From positions 1 through 29,378 of the forward strand of contig CAXSDR010000039.1 in the NCBI GenBank assembly GCA_964236445.1: a stretch of 29,378 nt of DNA. The letters run 5' to 3'. The translations under genes were made by a program, and so were the position numbers. Positions within the stretch are counted from its first letter, which is position 1. Every line of letters begins with the position of its first letter. The DNA comes from CAXSDR01 sp964236445 (GTDB lineage: Bacteria > Actinomycetota > Actinomycetes > Motilibacterales > Motilibacteraceae). Below, piece after piece: positions 20,399-28,094 of this stretch. The notes beneath the pieces were generated by a model that was given only the letters and a program-made list of their open reading frames with translations, did no database searches and was not told where the DNA came from.

Positions 20399-23094
20399 TC
20401 GATCATCCGCCAGATGCGGTCACGTGACATCGGGAGCTCGTAGGGACGCACGCCGATCGCGTCTGTCACGGCATTGGCAAGTGCCGGCGCCACGGGGTTG
20501 TAGGGCGACTCGCTCATCGACTTGGCACCGAGCGGGCCGATGGAGTCGTGGGTCTGCGCGAAAAACACTTCGGTGAACGGCACGTCAGCGATCGACGGCA
20601 CCCCATAGCTGCGCAGCACGTCGGTGGTCACCCGGCCGTCGCCATCGAGCCGGAGCTCCTCGAACAGCGCCGTGCCGAGCGCCTGCGCGACGCCGCCCTC
20701 GATCTGCCCCCGCAGCTGCTCGGGGTTCATGACCGTGCCGGCATCGGCAGCCTGCACCGAACGCAGGATGCGCACCTCACCGGTGCCGACGTCGACGGCC
20801 ACCCGGAATGCGTGCACGTTGAACGCCACCGAGCGAAGCTGGGCGCTGTCGCTGCCGGTGGCCACGAGCGGGAAGGTCGCCGCCCCCCGGACCTCGTCGA
20901 GGCTGACCAACCGCTCGCCGCACCGCACACCCTCGGGCGTCAGCTCGCAGCTCGCCGGCGCGGTTGCCGTCAGGGTCGCGGCGACGTCACACACCTGGCG
21001 CGCGAGGTCGTTGCAGGCGATCAGGACGGCCTTGCCTGCGACCACGACGCCGGCCGAGCCGAACGCGCCGGTGTCGTAGCGCGTGACGTCGGTGTCGGAC
21101 TGCCGCAGCCGCAGCCGGTCGGGCGTGGTGTGCAACGCGCTCGCGGCGATCTGCGTGTGGACGGTCGTCGTGCCGTTGCCGAACTCGGCGGTGCCGACGG
21201 CGAGGGTCCAGACGCCACCGGCGTCGAGGGTGACCGAGACGTCGGCGTGGTGCCCGCGCGGCGGTGTCGTGGCGATCATCGCCGCGGCCATGCCGGTGCC
21301 GGTGCGCCACCGCGGGCCCTCCGGCGGCTCGACGTCGTTCGTCCGCAGTGCCACCTCGGCGAGGTCCAGGCACTGGTCGAGCCCGTTGCTGCCCCAGCGC
21401 AGGCCGTCATCGGCGTCGGAGGTCACGACGAAGGGGTCGCCGGGGACGACGACGTTGCGCCGGCGCAGCTCGAAGGCGTCGATGCCGAGCGTGCGTGCCA
21501 GGTCATCCAACGCAGACTCGATCGCGAAGATGACCTGACCGAGGCCGTAGCCACGGAACGCCCCCGAGGGCAGGACGTTGGTGTAGACGGAGCGGGCATC
21601 CACCCGCTTGTTGGGGCAGCGGTAGAGCGCCAGGGACTCGTGCACGCTGTGGTACATCACGCCCGGGCTGTGGTTGCCGTAGGCGCCAGCCTCGGCCGTC
21701 ACGTCGACGGCGAGGGCGGTGAGAAGGCCGTCGCTGCCCGCGGCGAGGTCGACCGTCACGGTCATCGGGTGCCGGCAGGGGGCGGCCGTCAGCTCCTCGG
21801 TGCGGGTCAGCTCGAGCTGCACCGGCCGGCCTGTCGTGAGCACGGCCAGCGTCACGAGGTCCTCGGTCAGCAGCTCCTGCTTGCCACCGAAGCCACCGCC
21901 GACGCGTGCGGTGAAGACACGCACCTCCTGCTGTGGCAACCCGAAGATGCGCGCGATCTCGTCACGCACCAGGAACGGCACCTGCGAGCTCGTCCGCAGC
22001 ACGAGCCTGCCGTCGTCGTCGAGCCAACCGATCGTCGCGTGCGTCTCCATCGCGACGTGCGACACCCGCTGTGTGCGCCACGTGCCGCGCACGACCGCTG
22101 CTGCAGCCGTGACGGCGGCGTCGACGTCGCCCCGCTCGCCGTGCAGCTCTGCCACGAGATTGCGTGCAGGATCCGCGATGCGCGAATCGGAGTTCTTGTC
22201 TGCGTGAACGGCGATCGCGTCGGGCTTCATCGCCTCGGCCGGATCGAAGACTGCGGGCAGCACCTCGTAGTCGACCGCGAGCAGCCCGAGCGCCTGCTCG
22301 GCGGTGCGCCGCGACTCGGCGACGACCGCAGCGACGCGCTGCCCACGGAACCGGACCACGGGGTCGAGGACGAGGGTGTCCTCGGGGTCGTCGCGGTAGT
22401 CGTTGTGGCGCGCGGTCGAGAAGTGCGTCGGGGGGGAGTCCTGATGCGTCAGCACCGCGTGCACGCCCGGCAACCGCGACGCAGCTGTCGTGTCGATGCT
22501 GCGGATGCGCGCGTGCGCGTGCGGGCTGCCCAGCACCGCGCAGTGCAGCAGGCCCGGCACGGTGACATCGAGGGTGAACGGCTCCCCGCCGCGTACGAGA
22601 CGCGTTGCGGCCGGTGCTCGCAGCGAGCTGCCGACGCCGGAGGTCGACGCCGCGACGTTGACCCTGGCCTCGACGGCGTCACGGATCGACCGGTAGCCCG
22701 TGCACCGGCACAGACTTCCCTTGAGCGCGTGGCCGAGATCGGCGCGGCGCTCGTCGTCGAGCGACGCGCACGTGAGCACCATGCCCGCCGTGCAGAAGCC
22801 GCACTGGAACCCCGCCGCATCGACGAAGGCCTGCTGGACCGGATGAAGGATGGCGGCGTCTCGTGACGGGGCGAGACCAGCCGCGGTGGTGACGGCGCGA
22901 CCCTCGGCACGGTGTGCCGGGACGAGGCACGAGTGCACCGGGCGCCCGTCGAGCAGCACGGTGCAGGCGCCGCAGTCACCGGAGTCGCAGCCCTTCTTCA
23001 CCGCGAAGTGACCGGAGCCGCGCAGCAGCGTCCGCAGGCACTGCCCCGGCTCGGGCGCGAGCTCGACACCCTCGCCGTCGACGTCGAGCCTCAT
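20380..23094 (-). CDS. Xanthine dehydrogenase, fused 2Fe-2S and molybdopterin subunit
   Basis: A 904-residue protein that joins the iron-sulfur and Mo parts of xanthine dehydrogenase. N-terminal plant-type 2Fe-2S cluster: Cys36, 41, 44 and 56 in KKGCDSGDCGACTVLLDG. A second alpha-helical 2Fe-2S domain follows: CGFCTAGMVLTC and LCRCTGYRSI. The rest is the Mo domain: GSPHAHARI, VGGGFGGKQE, SGAFRGYGLGQ with the substrate Arg, and GPLGAKSMSESPYNPVAPAL holding the presumed catalytic Glu. The FAD domain is encoded separately, just upstream, and the ATG here overlaps its TGA (ATGA). Electrons would pass from Mo through the two clusters to FAD and NAD+. Purine-pathway neighbours make hypoxanthine/xanthine the likely substrate, not an aldehyde or CO. 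The longer upstream frame is a shadow of the FAD gene. Confidence 0.93.
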   Translation of the reverse strand: MRLDVDGEGVELAPEPGQCLRTLLRGSGHFAVKKGCDSGDCGACTVLLDGRPVHSCLVPAHRAEGRAVTTAAGLAPSRDAAILHPVQQAFVDAAGFQCGFCTAGMVLTCASLDDERRADLGHALKGSLCRCTGYRSIRDAVEARVNVAASTSGVGSSLRAPAATRLVRGGEPFTLDVTVPGLLHCAVLGSPHAHARIRSIDTTAASRLPGVHAVLTHQDSPPTHFSTARHNDYRDDPEDTLVLDPVVRFRGQRVAAVVAESRRTAEQALGLLAVDYEVLPAVFDPAEAMKPDAIAVHADKNSDSRIADPARNLVAELHGERGDVDAAVTAAAAVVRGTWRTQRVSHVAMETHATIGWLDDDGRLVLRTSSQVPFLVRDEIARIFGLPQQEVRVFTARVGGGFGGKQELLTEDLVTLAVLTTGRPVQLELTRTEELTAAPCRHPMTVTVDLAAGSDGLLTALAVDVTAEAGAYGNHSPGVMYHSVHESLALYRCPNKRVDARSVYTNVLPSGAFRGYGLGQVIFAIESALDDLARTLGIDAFELRRRNVVVPGDPFVVTSDADDGLRWGSNGLDQCLDLAEVALRTNDVEPPEGPRWRTGTGMAAAMIATTPPRGHHADVSVTLDAGGVWTLAVGTAEFGNGTTTVHTQIAASALHTTPDRLRLRQSDTDVTRYDTGAFGSAGVVVAGKAVLIACNDLARQVCDVAATLTATAPASCELTPEGVRCGERLVSLDEVRGAATFPLVATGSDSAQLRSVAFNVHAFRVAVDVGTGEVRILRSVQAADAGTVMNPEQLRGQIEGGVAQALGTALFEELRLDGDGRVTTDVLRSYGVPSIADVPFTEVFFAQTHDSIGPLGAKSMSESPYNPVAPALANAVTDAIGVRPYELPMSRDRIWRMIDQPPGG

Positions 23095-23930
23095 GCGTCC
23101 ACGCCCGCGCGAAGCTCGGCGAGGACCTCGCGCACCAGGAGCACGGTGACCGCCCGCCGCCAGTCGGGCGCGCCGTGGACGTCGTCGTACCAGCCGCACG
23201 CGTCGCCTGCAGCCACGACGGCGTCCATGATCTCGGCCATGTCGCTCGCGGCGGGAAACCGCAGCACGAGGGGGCGCGGGGTCGACGCGGTGACGCCGAC
23301 GACCCACGCACCAGCGCAGTCGCGCCGGGCGATGACCACCGCCGCGGAGCGCCCGACAGCAGAGAGCGAGAGCTGGCGGTGCGCGACCCGCGACCCGAGT
23401 GCGTACGCCGGCAGCTGCACCGAGCGCAGCACCTCGCCCGGGCGCAGCGAGCTCTGCTGCGCGCCGATGACGAGCTCGGAGACGGGCACGCGGCGGTCGG
23501 TGCCGTCGGGCGACCAGACCAGCGCCGTCCCGTCGAGAGCGGTGGTGAGCGAGACCATGGCGGCCGCCGGCAGCGCGAGGCAGATGTTGCCGCCGACCGT
23601 TGCCGTGTGCTGCACCTTGAACGACGCGACCAGGTCACGGCAGCTGAGCGCGAACAACCGCTGCGCAGACCACCCGGGCTGAGGGGGCAACGCCAGGAGG
23701 TCGGCGAGGGTGCAGGTCGCGGCGATCGTGAGACCGTCCGGGGTCACGATCAGCGGCCGCCAGCCCATGGCGTCGAGATCGACCAGGGTGCGCAGGGCAG
23801 GCTGCGGCTGCGAGAAGAGCCACGTGCCGCCCGCGAGGGGAGCGGCGCCGGACCCCGCGAGCCCGGCCATCAGCTCGGCGCGGGTGAGCGGGACCACCAC
23901 GGCCTCGATCGTGGTGAGGTCCACGGGCAC
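23091..23930 (-). CDS. Xanthine dehydrogenase, FAD-binding subunit
   Basis: A 279-residue FAD-binding subunit of the CO dehydrogenase/xanthine dehydrogenase medium-chain type. Motifs are GAAPLAGGTWLF (pyrophosphate loop), LVDLDAMGW, TIAATCTLADLLAL, and FKVQHTATVGGNICLALPAA (second FAD motif, TVGGNI), then LRPGEVLRSVQLP. It passes electrons from the 2Fe-2S clusters to NAD+. It is the first gene of the XDH operon. GTG 23930 is taken as the start; GTG 23924, placed 6 nt after CATCAT, would fit a leaderless start equally well. The open frame beyond 23930 runs through the divergent MOSC and hemolysin-like genes and is a shadow. Three 13-bp repeats lie directly upstream. Confidence 0.9.
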   Translation of the reverse strand: MPVDLTTIEAVVVPLTRAELMAGLAGSGAAPLAGGTWLFSQPQPALRTLVDLDAMGWRPLIVTPDGLTIAATCTLADLLALPPQPGWSAQRLFALSCRDLVASFKVQHTATVGGNICLALPAAAMVSLTTALDGTALVWSPDGTDRRVPVSELVIGAQQSSLRPGEVLRSVQLPAYALGSRVAHRQLSLSAVGRSAAVVIARRDCAGAWVVGVTASTPRPLVLRFPAASDMAEIMDAVVAAGDACGWYDDVHGAPDWRRAVTVLLVREVLAELRAGVDA

Positions 23931-23945
23931 ATGATGGCAACAGCC

Positions 23946-23989
23946 GATGTCCGGACTGTGAACCCGGACTGTGAACCCGGACTGTGAAC
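23946..23989. repeat. Three 13-bp tandem repeats with palindromic GTCCGGAC, between XDH and MOSC genes
   Basis: CCGGACTGTGAAC is repeated three times without a mismatch (23951-23963, 23964-23976, 23977-23989). The first copy is preceded by GATGT, making GATGTCCGGACTGTG with a GTCCGGAC palindrome (23949-23956). The block lies about 20-27 bp upstream of the expected transcription start on each side, where -35 binding or a regulator would act. Confidence 0.85.
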
Positions 23990-23996
23990 ATGGCGC

Positions 23997-24002
23997 TAGC
24001 GT
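23997..24002 (+). promoter_or_regulatory. Leaderless -10 box for the MOSC gene
   Basis: TAGCGT ends 6 nt before the GTG at 24009. The 13-bp repeat array ends 7 bp upstream of it. Confidence 0.55.
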
Positions 24003-24008
24003 CGGGGC

Positions 24009-24680
24009 GTGCCCTTCGTCGACACGGTGAACGCCGCGCAGCCCCAGCCCAACCCCTACAAGGAGAGGTTCGCGACCGGCATCGGGAAGAGACCGGTCGA
24101 GGGAGCCGTCGAGGTGCGCGATCCAGGCGCCAAGACAACCGGGCTCGGCAGCGGGCTCGTCGGTGACTTCATCGGCGACGGACGCCATCACGGCGGCGCC
24201 GACCAGGCGGTCTACGCCTATGCACGCGAGGACCTCGCTGCCTGGGCGCAGCGCCTCGAGCGGGAGCTCCCGAACGGGTTCTTCGGCGAGAACCTGACCA
24301 CCGTGGGAGTCGACGTGACGGATGCGCGCATCGGCGAACGGTGGCGGGTGGGGGACACAGTGGAGCTGCAGGTGACGTGCCCGCGCATCCCGTGCGGCAC
24401 GTTCGCGGGCTGGATGGGACGTCGCGGCTGGCTGAAGACGTTCACCGGCGCCGCCGTACCGGGGGCCTATCTCAAGGTCGTCACGCCGGGGCGCATCGCC
24501 GCCGGAGACCCGGTGACCGTGCTGCACCGGCCGTCGCACGAGGTCACGGTGGCGCTGTGCTTCCGCGCGCTCACGCTCGAGCGGGGCCTGCTGCCCCGGC
24601 TGCTCGCCGCCGGCGACGACCTGCCCGACGGCATCCGCGACGAGGCGCAGGCGGCACTGGTGGCGTCGACCGGGAGCTGA
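24009..24680 (+). CDS. MOSC-domain protein, YiiM-like
   Basis: A 223-residue MOSC protein, a molybdenum-cofactor-binding fold related to the C-terminus of MocoS sulfurases. It shows the YiiM-like features GKRPVEGAV, FIGDGRHHGGADQAVYAYA, LPNGFFGENLTTVGVDV and the conserved cysteine motif TCPRIPCGTFAGW, followed by a C-terminal helical domain. Known YiiM proteins reduce N-hydroxylated compounds such as 6-hydroxylaminopurine. Here the gene is divergent from xanthine dehydrogenase across a shared repeat array. A role in clearing toxic purine analogues, or in Mo-cofactor chemistry linked to XDH, is a reasonable inference. The GTG start follows a leaderless -10 box. Confidence 0.9.
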   Translation: MPFVDTVNAAQPQPNPYKERFATGIGKRPVEGAVEVRDPGAKTTGLGSGLVGDFIGDGRHHGGADQAVYAYAREDLAAWAQRLERELPNGFFGENLTTVGVDVTDARIGERWRVGDTVELQVTCPRIPCGTFAGWMGRRGWLKTFTGAAVPGAYLKVVTPGRIAAGDPVTVLHRPSHEVTVALCFRALTLERGLLPRLLAAGDDLPDGIRDEAQAALVASTGS

Positions 24681-24777
24681 TGCGTCGCGACGGTGCGGGT
24701 GACCGTCCACAGGCGCACCGCGAGTCGTCGCCGCCCACAGGACCGACCGCTGCGCGCACGACCCGGCTCCCGCACGA

Positions 24778-24783
24778 CACAAT
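24778..24783 (+). promoter_or_regulatory. Leaderless -10-like box for the first CBS-domain gene
   Basis: CACAAT ends 6 nt before the GTG at 24790. It matches TATAAT at four positions. The 109-bp gap after the MOSC gene shows no other feature. Confidence 0.4.
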
Positions 24784-24789
24784 CGACCC

Positions 24790-26127
24790 GTGACCACGGC
24801 GTGGCTCTTCCTGCTGCTCGGCGTCCTGCTCATCGCAGGCAACGCCGTCTTCGTGGCCGCCGAGACCGCCCTGGTGACGGTGGACCGGGCCACGGTCGAC
24901 GACGCGGCACAGGCCGGGTCGCGGCGCATGAGCATGGTGAGCGATGCGCTGCGGACGCTCTCGACCCAGCTCTCCGGCGCACAGCTCGGCATCACCGTCA
25001 CCAGCTTGGCCGTCGGGCTCGTCGCTGAGCCGAGCGTCGCCGAGCTCGTCCTGCCGCTGGTGAAGCGCACGGGGCTCGGCGAGCACGCCGCGAACTCCGT
25101 CTCGGTGGTCCTGGCCCTGCTCATCGCCACGATCGTGCAGATGGTCCTCGGCGAGCTGGTGCCCAAGAACCTCGCGCTGGCGCGGCCGGTCGGCACCATC
25201 GGCGCGGTGATCGTGCCCCTCGCCCTTTTCGCGCGCGCCGCACGCCCGCTCATCGCGATGCTCAACGGCGCGGCCAACCTGATCCTGCGGGTCGTCGGCG
25301 TCATGCCCGTCGAGGAGATGCGATCCGCGCGGACGCCCGACGAGCTCGCTTCGGTCGTGCGCCGGGCCAACGAGCAGGGCGGTCTGGCCGACGCGACCGC
25401 CGCGATGATGGAGCGGTCACTCACCTTCGGCGACAAGAGCGCGTCCGACGTCATGACGCCGCGCACCAGGATGACGAGCGTGACCGCGGCGACCTCGCTC
25501 GCCGAGCTGATCGCGCTCACCCGCTCCACGGGACACTCACGGTTCCCTGTTCTCACGGTGCGCGACGCGAGCAGCGCCGAGGACGTGATCGGCTTCGTCC
25601 ACGTCAAGCAGGCCGTGGCGGTGGCCGCCGACGACCGCACCGGCACGACGGTGACCGAGATCATGACCGAGCCGGTCCTCGTGCCGGCGACGCTGGGCCT
25701 CGACCCGCTCATGGACCTGTTGCAGGAGCGTGGCCTCCAGCTCGCCGTCCTGGTCGACGAATACGGCGGGCTGGACGGTCTGGTCACCTTCGAGGACCTG
25801 GTCGAGGAGCTCGTCGGTGACGTGGTCGACGAGCACGACCGCGTGTCACCGGGCACCCGGCGCCGGCGCGACGGTGCCTGGGCCCTGTCGGGTCTGCTGC
25901 GCCCCGACGAGGTGCTCGAGGTGACCGGCATCGCCCTGCCCGACGGGCACGGTGTCTACGAGACCCTGGGAGGTCTGCTCATCGCGGCGCTCGGCCACAT
26001 TCCCATGACCGGGGAGTCAGCGGACGTCGCGGGGGCGCGCCTCACGGTCGAACGCATGGACGGCAGGCGGGTCGACCGCGTCCTCATCCGCCCGATCCAC
26101 CCCGTCCTGACCCCGGCCGACGCATGA
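24790..26127 (+). CDS. CNNM/CBS-domain transporter-like protein (CorC/HlyC type), first paralog
   Basis: A 445-residue membrane protein of the so-called hemolysin (CNNM/CorB/YfjD) family, linked to Mg2+ or Co2+ transport. The N-terminal DUF21 domain has three to four helices (WLFLLLGVLLIAGNAVFVAAE, QLGITVTSLAVGLVAE, VLGELVPKNLALARP). A CBS pair follows at about residues 215-345 (VMTPRTRMTSVTA, GHSRFPVLTV, VDEYGGLDGLVTFEDLVEEL). The C-terminal CorC_HlyC domain ends the protein (VYETLGGLLIAALGHIP). It is followed by a second paralog whose ATG overlaps this gene's TGA (ATGA). The ion is not known; direct haemolysis is not implied. Confidence 0.93.
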   Translation: MTTAWLFLLLGVLLIAGNAVFVAAETALVTVDRATVDDAAQAGSRRMSMVSDALRTLSTQLSGAQLGITVTSLAVGLVAEPSVAELVLPLVKRTGLGEHAANSVSVVLALLIATIVQMVLGELVPKNLALARPVGTIGAVIVPLALFARAARPLIAMLNGAANLILRVVGVMPVEEMRSARTPDELASVVRRANEQGGLADATAAMMERSLTFGDKSASDVMTPRTRMTSVTAATSLAELIALTRSTGHSRFPVLTVRDASSAEDVIGFVHVKQAVAVAADDRTGTTVTEIMTEPVLVPATLGLDPLMDLLQERGLQLAVLVDEYGGLDGLVTFEDLVEELVGDVVDEHDRVSPGTRRRRDGAWALSGLLRPDEVLEVTGIALPDGHGVYETLGGLLIAALGHIPMTGESADVAGARLTVERMDGRRVDRVLIRPIHPVLTPADA

Positions 26128-27203
26128 CCGGGCTGCTCGCTCTGGCCGTCCTGCTCGTGCTGGGCAACGGCTTCTTCGTCGGTGCCGAGTTCTCCGTGCT
26201 TGCAGCGCGCCGGGCGCGGCTGGAGCCGTTGGCCGACACCTCGCGCTGGGCCCGCACGGCGTTGAGCGCCATCGAGGACCTGCCGCTGATGATCTCGGGC
26301 TGTCAGTTCGGCATCACGTTGTGCTCCCTCGGGCTGGGGGCGCTCGGCGAGCCGGTGGTCGCGAAGCTGCTGCGTGGGCCGCTGCGCGACGTGCAGGTGC
26401 CCGCGGGGCTGCTGCACCCGCTGTCGCTGGTTCTCTCCCTCATCGTGGTGTCGGCGCTGCACATGCTGCTCGGGGAGATGGTGCCGAAGAACCTCGCGCT
26501 GGCCGGCCCGGAGCGCGCCGCCCTCCTGCTCGCGCCCCCACTCATGACGTTCGTGCGCATCTTCCGCCCCGTCATCGTCGCCCTGACGGCGGTCGCGACG
26601 GGGCTGGTCCGCCTGCTGCGCACCTCACCGGTGAGCGAGGTGGGCGACGCCACCGACCGTGACGGTGTCGCGGCCCTGATCGGGGAGTCCAGCCGCGAGG
26701 GCCTGCTCCACCCCGAGCAGCACCAGCTGTTGACCGGGGCCCTGGCCTTCGAGGATCGACGCGCTCACAGCGTGCTGCTGCCGACCGACGCGCTCGTCAC
26801 GGTGTCGCCCGACGTGACGCCGTCCCAGATCGAGGAGCTCGTGACGCGCACCGGCTTCTCGCGCTTCCCGGTGCTCACCGCCGACGGGGAGCTGGGCGGC
26901 TATCTGCACCTCACCGACGTGCTGGAGACCGATCCGGTGGCGCGCACGTCACCGGTGGCGCGGCGCTGGGTCCGTCCGCTCGCGACCGTTGCCGCGAGCG
27001 ACCCGCTGCAGCGAGTGCTCGCCATCCTGCAGCGCAGCGGGTCGCACCTCGGCCGGGTCGTCGACGGCGCTGGAACGACCCTGGGCGTCGTCGCGCTCGA
27101 GGATGTGCTCGAAGAGCTCGTGGGCGAGGTGCGTGACGCCACCTCGCCGCGTGGTCCGCGACGCGGCGGGGGTGCAGGGCGCGGCAGCGAGCCGCGCGGC
27201 TGA
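26124..27203 (+). CDS. CNNM/CBS-domain transporter-like protein, second paralog lacking the CorC domain
   Basis: A 359-residue paralog of the preceding gene with the same layout. DUF21 helices begin LLALAVLLVLGNGFFVGAE, with QFGITLCSLGLGALGEPV and MLLGEMVPKNLALAGP. A CBS pair follows at about residues 210-345 (FSRFPVLTADGELGGYLHL, VALEDVLEELVGEV). It ends soon after the second CBS domain in a short Gly/Arg-rich tail, so the C-terminal CorC_HlyC domain of its partner is missing. This size is normal for the second member of such tandem pairs in actinobacteria. A heteromeric complex is plausible but inferred. Confidence 0.92.
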   Translation: MTGLLALAVLLVLGNGFFVGAEFSVLAARRARLEPLADTSRWARTALSAIEDLPLMISGCQFGITLCSLGLGALGEPVVAKLLRGPLRDVQVPAGLLHPLSLVLSLIVVSALHMLLGEMVPKNLALAGPERAALLLAPPLMTFVRIFRPVIVALTAVATGLVRLLRTSPVSEVGDATDRDGVAALIGESSREGLLHPEQHQLLTGALAFEDRRAHSVLLPTDALVTVSPDVTPSQIEELVTRTGFSRFPVLTADGELGGYLHLTDVLETDPVARTSPVARRWVRPLATVAASDPLQRVLAILQRSGSHLGRVVDGAGTTLGVVALEDVLEELVGEVRDATSPRGPRRGGGAGRGSEPRG

Positions 27204-27242
27204 ACGCCTCCGCGGGCGGGCTCAGGCAAGGAGCGGTTCAGC
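27199..27242. terminator. Candidate bidirectional terminator between convergent genes
   Basis: GCTGAAC (27199-27205) pairs with GTTCAGC (27236-27242), and the flanking GC-rich bases can extend the stem with bulges. The loop is long (30 nt) and there is no T-run, so the call is weak. Confidence 0.3.
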
Positions 27243-27253
27243 GCGGCGCGGTT

Positions 27254-28054
27254 TCAGCGCAGGGGTTTGCGCAGGGGCAACGCGCGCCGCGCGCCGAGCG
27301 CTCGCGCCACGTCGCGCCACTGGCGCGCACGGTGCCGCTGGGCTCGCCAGTCGGTGCCGGTGGCCCGATGGCTCAGCTCGACATCGACCTCCACGACCCG
27401 CAGGCCGGCTCGCAGCAGGTCGATCGTCAGGCCCACCTCGACCCCGAAGCCCGCCGCGAGCGGGAGCGCCGCCTCGTAGGCCGCGCGCGTGAGACAGCGC
27501 TGCCCCGACAGCGGCTGGCGCGACCGGAAGCCTGTGGCAGACCGGATGCCGTCACGCGCCAGTCGCACGACGAAGCCATGCCCGCCAGCGGGGGCGCCGT
27601 CAGCGAGCTGTTGGGACGGGAGCACACCCACGGTCATGTCGGCGAGGCCGGCGAGCACCGGGCTGACGAGCGGTGAGGCGTTCTTCGCACTCGAGCCCAG
27701 GTCGGCGTCGAGCAGGAGCAGGCAGCGTTGCGGTGCACCGGCGCCGTCACGCATCTCCAGGGCGCGCACCACCTCCGCCGCCGTCTGCAGCGCGGCGGCC
27801 TTGCCCCTGTTGGTCGCGTGGCGCACCACGACCGCCCCGGCGGCCTCGGCGACGTGCCGGGTGGCATCGCTCGAGCCGTCGTCGACGACGACCACGAGGT
27901 CGACGCCCACGATGGTCGCTGCCGCCCGCACCGTCGAGGCGATGCGCTCGGCCTCGTCCTTGGCCGGAATCAGCACGGCGATCGGCTGGTCCGAGCCCTC
28001 GGGGCCCGTGGTGGGGTCGAGGCTGCTGTCGTTGATCTTCCCCGAGTCGCTCAC
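27254..28054 (-). CDS. Family 2 glycosyltransferase
   Basis: A 266-residue GT-A glycosyltransferase. IAVLIPAKDEAERI starts the nucleotide-sugar fold, VVVVDDGSSDAT gives the first acidic motif, ATNRGKAAALQTA the family loop, and LLLLDADLG (Asp116 and Asp118) the DxD metal site. There are no obvious membrane helices, so it is a cytoplasmic or peripheral enzyme. Dolichyl- or polyprenyl-phosphate sugar synthases and glucosyl-3-phosphoglycerate synthase are the nearest kinds of protein by pattern. The substrate cannot be assigned. The start GTG 28054 follows TAGCCT by 6 nt, and the gene is divergent from arginine deiminase. Confidence 0.88.
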   Translation of the reverse strand: MSDSGKINDSSLDPTTGPEGSDQPIAVLIPAKDEAERIASTVRAAATIVGVDLVVVVDDGSSDATRHVAEAAGAVVVRHATNRGKAAALQTAAEVVRALEMRDGAGAPQRCLLLLDADLGSSAKNASPLVSPVLAGLADMTVGVLPSQQLADGAPAGGHGFVVRLARDGIRSATGFRSRQPLSGQRCLTRAAYEAALPLAAGFGVEVGLTIDLLRAGLRVVEVDVELSHRATGTDWRAQRHRARQWRDVARALGARRALPLRKPLR

Positions 28055-28060
28055 GGGCGC

Positions 28061-28066
28061 AGGCTA
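28061..28066 (-). promoter_or_regulatory. Leaderless -10 box for the glycosyltransferase gene
   Basis: TAGCCT on the minus strand ends 6 nt before the GTG at 28054. Confidence 0.55.
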
Positions 28067-28082
28067 CCCGTCGTCCCACACC

Positions 28083-28088
28083 TAGCCT
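28083..28088 (+). promoter_or_regulatory. Leaderless -10 box for arcA
   Basis: TAGCCT ends 6 nt before the ATG at 28095. It is the same hexamer and spacing as on the divergent glycosyltransferase side, 16 bp away. Confidence 0.55.
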
Positions 28089-28094
28089 TCGACC

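Noticed and set aside
20548..22866. 772-codon plus-strand open frame inside the XDH gene
   Set aside because: It is a shadow of the minus-strand XDH subunit, which has complete 2Fe-2S and Mo motifs. The plus-strand translation shows no domain.
23951..23989. Tandem repeats as a CRISPR array or plasmid iterons
   Set aside because: The units are 13 bp with no spacers and only three copies, and no cas or replication gene is nearby; a promoter-linked operator fits better.
23931..25931. N-terminal extension of the XDH FAD subunit
   Set aside because: The open frame crosses the divergent MOSC gene and the CBS gene on the other strand; the FAD-domain family begins near 23930.
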